Source: Channallabes apus
Lineage: Eukaryota > Chordata > Actinopteri > Siluriformes > Clariidae
Assembly (NCBI GenBank): GCA_030522415.1
Contig: CM060124.1
Span: 26,615,954-26,679,953 of the forward strand
Length of the DNA stretch: 64,000 nt
Direction of reading: 5' to 3'
The position numbers and the translations under genes are program-made. Below the pieces are notes generated by a model. The model ran no database searches. It worked only from the letters and a program-made list of their open reading frames with translations, and was not told where the DNA came from. Positions 57,059 to 64,000 of this stretch are shown piece after piece (position 1 is the first letter of the stretch; every line of letters begins with the position of its first letter).

Positions 57059-57146
57059 GGGAATATTTGCTTTGATTTACGAGTGTTTTGGAATACGAGC
57101 CCACTTCCAGAACGAATTATGCTCGTAATCCAAGGTTCCACTGTAC
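57059..57146 (+). repeat. older DNA repeat (second copy), right end
   Basis: 'tttgctttgatttacgagtg', 'acgaattatgctcgtaatcc' and the end 'aaggttccactgta' form a transposon-type inverted end. Confidence 0.65.
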
Positions 57147-57850
57147 TAGAAACCAGACCCGGAAAAAGTTTGAGAATATTCCAATCTTCAGCACACTCCA
57201 TGAAGTAAATTTGAATTCATGTCAAGAATAAGGACTAAAAATAAATAGATTTGTCAGAAATGAAAAAAGGTTAGAAAGAAAGGTAAAACTACAACACTAA
57301 CCAGGACTAGAACAAGAATAGGTAATAGAACTAGTTCAGAACCACAAGAAGAACCAGAAGAACTTGGAATAGATGAAGAATTAGTGAAAGAAGTAGAGCT
57401 TAAATGAGAATAATGAAAGCCAAGATGGCACAGTGCTAATTAATGCTAGAGTAACAAGGTGATGTATGGGCTCATTTATGCTAGGGGTGTGTGTGTGTGA
57501 TAATTAACAGTAGCAGTAGGTAGATACTGTAATTACATGTGCATTTTTAAAACCATCCAGTGCTGATTCATCTGCACACAGTTGCACACAGGCTGAAAAT
57601 CCTTTTCTTTTTTTTCCTCTTCTAACGTAGAGGACTTTTTTTCCTCTTCTACTACTTCTGTAGTAAATATGATGTACCACGTCCAGTAACTAAGGCAACC
57701 ATTTTGTCACACTATACAGTACAGTATAACACAGTACAGCAGTTTGGGACGTGGTCCGCGACATCATCTTGTCAGTTCAAAATACACCCCCAAATTAATT
57801 TTGTGTTTCCTGTGTTGGTGTTATTACTTTTCCCTCCATTTCTGCTCCAT
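57147..57850. repeat. A-rich degenerate repeat, then unique sequence
   Basis: AGAACCAGAA texture continues to about 57420. The remainder is ordinary noncoding DNA. Confidence 0.5.
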
Positions 57851-58100
57851 CGGCGTGTGTGACGGGAGCAAGCGTTTACACTGATCCGATTCATCACACA
57901 CTCCACATCCATCATAGCCTGTCCTCTGATGTTAATTGCCACTGCTAATTATCCGGCCGCACGCTATTAAGCATCGGATCTGTGGTTCTGCGGGTACGGG
58001 GGGAATAAATGGCCGTCCATTAGCATCTCGCTTCCTTTCACGGATTAGCTCGCTATTGATTTTGGACAGAGCTTTTTTTTCCCCCTCTTTCCTCCATACC
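57850..58100. promoter_or_regulatory. candidate conserved noncoding block
   Basis: Unique, CpG-containing sequence with spaced homeodomain cores ('atgttaattgccactgc', 'ctaattatccggccg', 'cacggattagctcgc'). It contrasts with its surroundings. This is judged by appearance only. Confidence 0.3.
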
Positions 58101-58843
58101 TCCATTCTTCTATTGATCCGTTTCTAATGTGCGGTCACAGTGTGACCATTCGTTATTGGTGATTTCGAGCTCACATCCATTGCGCTGTCAGCGGCAGCCA
58201 TGTTTACTGGAAAAGATGAAGTTAGTAAAAATGTAGTGTGTGCATGAAAGCACACACCCATATATTTGAGGAGACAATTCTTCATTTATTTGTTTGTTTA
58301 CCTCATTTCACACAGTGTTAGTAACTAGTGAACTGGCTATGATACGGCTAACTATTTAGATTGCACTTCATAGGCTAAACTTGTACTATTTTATCCTAAC
58401 TTCTTACGTCATTACCTCTTTAACCCTTTGTTTTGGCTCATGTCCAATTTTCCTGTAAAAACAAGTTGAGTTCTATATCATTTATCTTTTGACTTCTTAA
58501 AATTATAATATGCATTAATTTTACATGTTTAGCATAGTGCAATAATATTAATATAACTAGCCATTTACATGTAGCTAGATTGATAAACCTAGCTATATGT
58601 GCTACCTTTTAGCTAAATAGATTTAGATCTCAAATGTTTAGCATATTGCAATAATAGTAATATGAATAGATGTTTGTAATCTACTCTAAAGGAGACAATA
58701 TGATCATTTTGATTCATACATAATTTTTCACACATTTTATACTAATTTCCATAAATGTTTTTTTTATTCTGTAAAGCTGCTTTTTTCTCACAATGTGAAA
58801 AGTGTTATACAAATAAATATATAAATTTACAAAATAAAATCTA
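58101..58843. other. noncoding, AT-rich
   Basis: Short repeated phrases ('atgtttagcatagtgcaata' at 58526 and a near copy at 58636). No exon was recognised. Confidence 0.4.
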
Positions 58844-60426
58844 CAACCCGGATTCCAAAAAAGTTGGGACACTAAACAAATTGTGAATAAAAACTGAATG
58901 CAATGATGTGGAGATGGCAAATGTCAATATTTTATTCAGAATAGAACATAAATCACGGAACAAAAGTTTAAACTGAGAAAATTTATAATTTTAAAGGAAA
59001 AATATGGTGAATCAAAATGTAATGTTGTCAACAAATCCCCAAAAAGTTGGGACAAGGCCATTTTCACCACCGTGTGGCATCTCCCCTTCTTCTTACAACA
59101 CTCAACAGACGTCTGGGGATCGAGGAGACCAGTTTCTCAAGTTTAGAAATAGGAATGCTCTCCCATTCTTGTCTAATACAGGCCTCTAACTGTTCAATCG
59201 TCTTGGGCCTTCTTTGTCGCACCTTCCTCTTTATGATGCGCCAAATGTTCTCTATAGGGGAAAGATCTGGACTGCAGACTGGCCATTTCAGTACCCGGAT
59301 CCTTCTCCTACGCAGCCATGATGTTGTGATTGATGCAGAATGTGGTCTGGCATTATCTTGTTGAAAAATGCAGGGTCTTCCCTGAAAGAGATGACGTCTG
59401 GATGGGAGCATATGTTGTTCTAGAAGCTGAATATATTTTTCTGCATTGATGGTGCCTTTCCAGACATGCAAGCTGCCCATGCCACACGCACTCATGCAAC
59501 CCCATACCATCAGAGATGCAGGTTTCTGAACTGAGCGTTGATAACAACTTGGGTTGTCCTTGTCCTCTTTGGTCCGGATGACATGGCGTCCCACATTTCC
59601 AACAAGAAATTCGAATCGTGACTCGTCTGACCACAGAACAGTCTTCCATTTTGCCACACTCCATTTTAAATGATCCCTGGCCCAATGAAAACGCATGTGC
59701 TTGTGGATCTTGCTTAGAAATGGCTTCTTCTTTGCACTGTAGAGTTTCAGCTGGCAACGGCGGATGGCACGGTGGATTGTGTTCACTGACAATGGTTTCT
59801 GGAAGTATTCCTGAGCCCATTCTGTGATTTCCTTTACAGTAGCATTCCTGTTTGTGGTGCAGTGTCGTTTAAGGGCCCGGAGATCACCGGCATCCAGTAT
59901 GGTTTTACGCCCTTGACCCTTACGCACAGAGATTGTTCCAGATTCTCTGAATCTTCGGATGATATTATGCACAGTTGATGATGATAACTGCAAAGTCTTT
60001 GCAATTTTTGCAAAAATATTATTGCTCCACTATCTTTCTGCGCAACATTGTGGGAATTGGTGATCCTCTACCCATCTTGGCTTCTGAGAGACACTGCCAC
60101 TCTGAGAAGCTCTTTTTATACCCAATCATGTTGCCAATTAACCTAATTACTGTTAATTGGTCTTCCAGCTCTTCGTTATGCTCAAATTTACTTTTTCCAG
60201 CCTCTTATTGCTACTTGTCCCAACTTTTTTGGGATTTGTTGACACCGTGAAATTTGGAATCAACATATTTTTCCTTTAAAATGATACATTTTCTTGGATT
60301 AAACTTTTGATCTGTCATCTGTGTTCTATTCTGAATAAAATATTGACATTTGCCATCTCCACATCATTGCATTCAGTTTTTATTCACAATTTGTTTAGTG
60401 TCCCAACTTTTTTGGAATCCGGTTTG
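58844..60426 (-). mobile_element. Tc1-like transposon, nearly intact
   Basis: The ends read CAACCCGGATTCCAAAAAAG and, on the other strand, CAAACCGGATTCCAAAAAAG, with TA on both sides (58842-58843, 60427-60428). The inverted arms are about 200 bp. Length is 1583 bp, close to full size. A (TATC)n tract at 60427-60452 adjoins the right end. Confidence 0.95.
59064..60075 (-). pseudogene. Tc1 DD34E transposase, one N-terminal lesion
   Basis: Continuous 309-codon frame from 59993 to 59064. The likely original start is the ATG at 60075 (MGRGSPIPTMLRRKIVEQ). A stop and small deletion about 19 codons in break the link to the main frame at IFAKIAKTLQLSSST. The main frame has the HTH region (SSSTVHNIIRRF), a GRK linker, first Asp (LWSDESRFEF), second Asp (QQDNARPHS) and Glu (PDLSPIENIW). 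Exactly 34 residues lie between the second Asp and the Glu. The C terminus ends RRRGDATRW. The catalytic domain looks undamaged; the lesion is confined to the first DNA-binding helices. Confidence 0.9.
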
Positions 60427-60452
60427 TATCTATCTATCTATCTATCTATCTG

Positions 60453-60930
60453 CTCCCTTTTAGCTGGGTAGATATTTATTTACACAATTGTTTTAGCATA
60501 GTGCCATAATTTCAACAAAAATATTTTTAAAGCCTCATTTCAAGCAGAGACGTAAGAACATCTAACTACAGAGCTAGCCACTTAATTGTGCCTACGTTGA
60601 TAAGTACTTACACTAACCTGGCTATATGTGCTACCATTTAACTAGCTTTATTTACTGTATGTACAATGTTATGTAATGGTGGTTGGCTAATTTAACAACT
60701 TTTCCCTGTGATGTCATGGAGAACAATTAAACTGAATGTTGATGTTTTAGTGCGCACAACTTTTGCTTCATACTTTTAAAGGCTAATTTTGTAGAGTTAG
60801 CTTTAAATACGTTCTTGCGTTTTTCTCCTCATGCTAACCGAACATTGCCACGATGTACTTTAATATGGTTCTTTTAAATACCTCACAGTTTTGGCCATTG
60901 TTCAGTTTTCATTTAAAATGTGTGCTTAAT
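60453..60930. other. noncoding, nothing recognised
   Basis: AT-rich sequence without features. Confidence 0.4.
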
Positions 60931-61052
60931 GCCCTGCGATGGATTGGCACCCTGTCCAGGGTGTACCCCGCCTTGTGCCCTAAGCATCCTGGGATAGGCT
61001 CCAGGTCCCCGCGACCCTGAATAGAAGGATAAAGCGGTATAGAAGATGAATG
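60931..61052 (+). mobile_element. 5'-truncated SINE, (ATGA)n-tail family (copy D)
   Basis: Carries only the 3' part (GGGTGTACCCCGCC, GGGATAGGCTCCAGGTCCCC and the GAATGAATG tail). The 14-bp duplication AATGTGTGCTTAAT is at 60917-60930 and 61053-61066. The truncated copy with a duplication shows target-primed reverse transcription. Confidence 0.92.
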
Positions 61053-61066
61053 AATGTGTGCTTAAT

Positions 61067-62047
61067 TCTATATCATTTATCTTTTGACTTATTATTATAT
61101 GCATTATTTTAATGTGGTGGGTGTAATTACCTCACGAATGAGCAAATGTACTTGGCACCAGCGGTCCTGAGCTAGTCCATGGCATATTATTCACATAAGA
61201 TTTCTAAGGTTATTTTTTTCCCCTCCAAAAACAACAATAATTTATTGACTGTAGAGGCTTTTCTTCTAACAATGTGACTTGAAGTTTATCTAATGTACCT
61301 CATTTTTTTAACACAAGCTAGTTTTAGAAAACTTATGCTTGTGTGACAGTGCGTGACTTTCATGATATTTTTTCCAGCTATTACGCTCACTCTGAATAGC
61401 ATACAGTAGTTTGGTGTAAAGTAATCTCTTCAGTTCAGTCGTAGCGATAGAAACCTTCCCGCGTGAGGCGCTTCGTCCTTCACAACACTGCCACATGTTT
61501 ATTTATCAGCTAACACACGCTGTGTCCATATGTTCAGCTAATTAAATCACAGTGCTCTGATCTCCTCAACGAGAATGCGTTAATTACTGAAACTGCCCCC
61601 GTCTGTATTTTTTCATCCGTCCTATTCATTTACTTAACTTGCTTTTCCTGACTTTCACGTCTTTACTGATGATTTTCACCTGATCACTTTCAGCTAATTA
61701 GCTAATCAGTGATAATGTATAGATATACAGTAAATATGTGCTATCATGCCCTCTTCTACAAAACATATCTGACTTAACAAGAGGTCTTTGCCATGGATTG
61801 CATTTGGTTTGCTAACAGATGGATATAATATGTTGTGATGTAATATTAGATAATATATAAAACTAGATTTTGACTTCGTTGACTAATATGATCTTCCAAT
61901 TAAGTTAAGATTAAAGGCTCTCAACTAGCTTTTTTCAGTTTATCATTTTCATTTTATTTATTTTTCCAGTAGGCTTTCTTTAATTCTAGTTATGATCTTA
62001 GTTAAATTTTCATATTGACCTTTTAGGGTCACATATTAAAATGTATA
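61067..62047. other. noncoding, nothing firm
   Basis: AT-rich. 'ttcagctaattagctaatca' near 61692 is a short palindrome. No exon. Confidence 0.4.
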
Positions 62048-62580
62048 TACAGTACCAGTTCAGAATTTTAAAACAATTCTGAAGGCATCCAAAATATGCA
62101 ATAACCTACTTTGAACAGTTGATATTGAGATCTGTCTGCTATTTACAGTATGCTCTACAAAGCCTTCATAATGGCTGTAATCTGTGCTGCTGTTAATTGG
62201 TGATTTCTGTGGTTGGTAACTCTGCAGCAGAAATTTGGTCTTGGTTTTCTGGGATGGTCTTCATGAGAACAAGTTTCCTCGTGGTGCTTGATGGCTTATG
62301 TATATGAACTTTACAATAATGTTCCTGCAAGACCTGTTCCAGAACGGACTGACATACATTAGTCATACAGGAAAAGTAATTGCTGCTAAATGTGGTTCTA
62401 TAAACTATTGTATCATGGTGTGGTAGGTATTGCCCACAAGATTCATATGTTGGCTTAATTGTTTGTTTAAATTAATCATGACATGGAGAAAATAGTTTTT
62501 GTTTGCCTGAAGATGCATTTTCCTAATCCCTAAACCCGCTATGAGCAAAAAATGTATTGCATTGAAGGAGGGGACACTTA
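62048..62580 (-). mobile_element. Tc1-like transposon fragment (N-terminal coding part)
   Basis: The left end 'cagtaccagttcagaatttt' is a decayed terminal repeat. The complement of 62230-62295 codes the HTH linker region seen in the common CAGTACCAGT Tc1 family. The C-terminal coding half is missing. Confidence 0.65.
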
Positions 62581-62689
62581 CTTTTAAAAATAACCATATA
62601 AAGAACAGTAAAGACTAAAACACTAAATAAGTAGGTGTGTATATTTAAATTATTTTCTGTCATATTGCATTTTCACCTGCACAACACAC

Positions 62690-63003
62690 ATGACGTTATC
62701 ATTTCTATCTGTTATCACCCAAATGAGGATGGGTTCCCTGTTGAGTCTGGTTCCTCTCAAGGTTTCTTCCTAATGCCATCTCAGGGAGTTTTTCCTTGCC
62801 ACCGTCGCCGTCACCCTTGGCTTGCTCATCAGAGACATTTCATTCATTCGTCTCATTATTATTATCTGCACATTTTTGTCACACATACACACTTCCAAAT
62901 ATCTTCTTTTCTAGCAAAATCTTTTTCATTTTTTGTGAAGCTGCTTTGAGACAATGACCATTGTTAAAAGCGCTATATAAATAAAATTGAATTGAATTGA
63001 ATT
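62690..63003 (+). mobile_element. 3' end of a LINE with (TTGAA)n tail
   Basis: 'gatgggttccctgttgagtc', 'ggttcctctcaaggtttctt', 'cagggagtttttccttgcca' and 'aagctgctttgagacaatg' are followed by (TTGAA)n. This is the common 3' untranslated end of a fish non-LTR element. No coding part is present. Confidence 0.8.
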
Positions 63004-63009
63004 TAATAT

Positions 63010-63921
63010 ATAAACAGCTTTTGCCATTCATTCAGTCAGCCTCATGAGGACATTATCTGGAATCGTTCTCAAAAATCTTGAAACAGAAGTGTTAAGTACT
63101 GGTTGGCTCTGGTCCAACTCATCCCAAACCATCTCAACTGGATTTAGATCAGGTGATTAGGAGGCATTATCTGATGCAGCACTCCATTACTCTCCTTTCT
63201 CGACAAATATCACTTACATAACCTAGAGGTGTGTTTGGGGTCATTGTTGGAAAACAAGATGGGATAGCATGTTGCTGCAAAATGCTGAGGTTGCCATGCT
63301 GGTTAAGTGTGCATTCAATTTTGACTAAGTCTCCAACAGTGTCACCAGCAAAGTACCCCCAAACCAGCAAACATTCTCCATGCTTTACAGTGGGAACCAC
63401 ACTGTTCATCCTCTCTACGTCTAACACAGACATGGCAATTAAAGCCAAATTTGGACTCATGAGACCAATGGACAGTTTTCCACTGATCTAATGTCCATTC
63501 CTTGGGTTTCTTTGCCCAGCAAGTCACTACTGCTTCTGAAGTAAAAGCAATTTGCTGCAGTTGACCATGAAGGGCTCTCACATTCTCATCTGAACAGTGG
63601 ATGTTGAAATACTGTATGTCTTCTGCTCGAACTGTGAGAAGCATTTATGTCTTTTCTCTTTACTTAATTGAGTGTTTCTTGTGACAACATGGATTCATAA
63701 AGTAGTTATAGTAGCAACACTATGTAATAGGGTTGTTGCCTTAGTCCCCACCTTTCCTTTGTAAAGGCAATTGTAAAGCACATTAAGAAGGCAATAAATG
63801 TCACAGTTGAACTCTTGTCAAGGTACACCTGTAATTTGAAAGCCATTCCAGTTGTGGATCTGGTGGGAGAATGCCATGAGTTTGACATGCTGTCATCCAC
63901 CCTTTTTGTTGGTACTGTGTA
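63010..63921 (-). mobile_element. Tc1-like transposon fragment, same family as 62.05 kb
   Basis: The right end complement reads CAGTACCAACAAAAAGGG. The minus strand holds transposase pieces from about 63644 down to 63125. The fragment at 62048-62580 may be part of the same insertion, split by a LINE end. Confidence 0.75.
63125..63644 (-). pseudogene. Tc1 transposase fragments
   Basis: The first frame gives EWTLDQWKTVHWSHESKFGF, where the first catalytic Asp is now His (WSHES for WSDES). A second frame gives VPTVKHGECLLVWGYFAGDT and VKIECTLNQHGNLSILQQHA. The second Asp region is garbled, and the complement of 63130-63160 retains LNP-like residues. It is inactive. Confidence 0.8.
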
Positions 63922-64000
63922 TATATAATGATCAAGTGTCGTTAATGAGGGCTGACCCATGTATTCCGATCCAATAGAAGAGCTAATGTGGCGCAAATTG

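Overview
This is noncoding DNA of a ray-finned fish. The evidence is the mix of repeats: many Tc1/mariner elements with 200-bp inverted ends, tRNA-derived SINEs of several families, a BEL/Pao element, a piggyBac-like element, RTE-type and other LINE pieces, long microsatellites, and vertebrate GT-AG splice sites. The SINE and Tc1 types suggest an otophysan fish, perhaps a catfish, but I cannot prove that by eye.

I can support only one exon of a conventional host gene, at 17758-17920 (+). It encodes 54 codons of the acidic, Ser-Gly-rich tail of a glypican, best matching glypican-5. GPC5 is known for very large introns, so most of the window is probably intron of that gene. No other gpc5 exon was recognised here. 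Blocks of ordered, ATTA-rich, non-repetitive sequence (12.7-13.0, 18.1, 20.5-21.7 and 57.85-58.1 kb) look like conserved noncoding elements.

Layout. 0-6 kb: polypyrimidine tract, a decayed 100-bp tandem repeat, and a Tc1 copy with an internally deleted transposase. 6.4-9.3 kb: decayed AT-rich array holding a SINE and an internally deleted LINE, then an inverted repeat. 9.6-11.4 kb: second Tc1 family. 11.4-15.4 kb: mostly unique. 15.4-17.1 kb: dispersed repeat and a LINE/Tc1 chimeric reading frame. 17.7-23.2 kb: gpc5 exon, GATG-type simple repeat, candidate conserved elements, and a Tc1 relic with a nested SINE. 24.0-25.1 kb: fold-back element. 26.6-29.7 kb: SINE, a dead Tc1 and a MITE. 29.7-34.5 kb: BEL/Pao element inside an older repeat. 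35-44.5 kb: Tc1 and mariner relics, SINEs, minisatellite, two elements with terminal inverted repeats, and decayed A-rich repeat. 44.55-54.2 kb: piggyBac-like element of 9.65 kb holding a deleted transposase, BEN-like exons, three tRNA-Glu-like sequences and a second copy of the deleted Tc1. 54.9-57.1 kb: short LTR retrotransposon with coding minisatellites. 58.8-60.4 kb: nearly intact DD34E Tc1. 60.9-64 kb: truncated SINE, LINE 3' end, and Tc1 fragments.

The genes do not form a pathway. The history is layered insertion into gpc5 introns. The best leads are the deleted Tc1 subfamily present twice, the piggyBac-like element with extra exons, the tRNA-Glu-like array, the 2.1-kb LTR element with repeat-coded protein, and the fold-back element.
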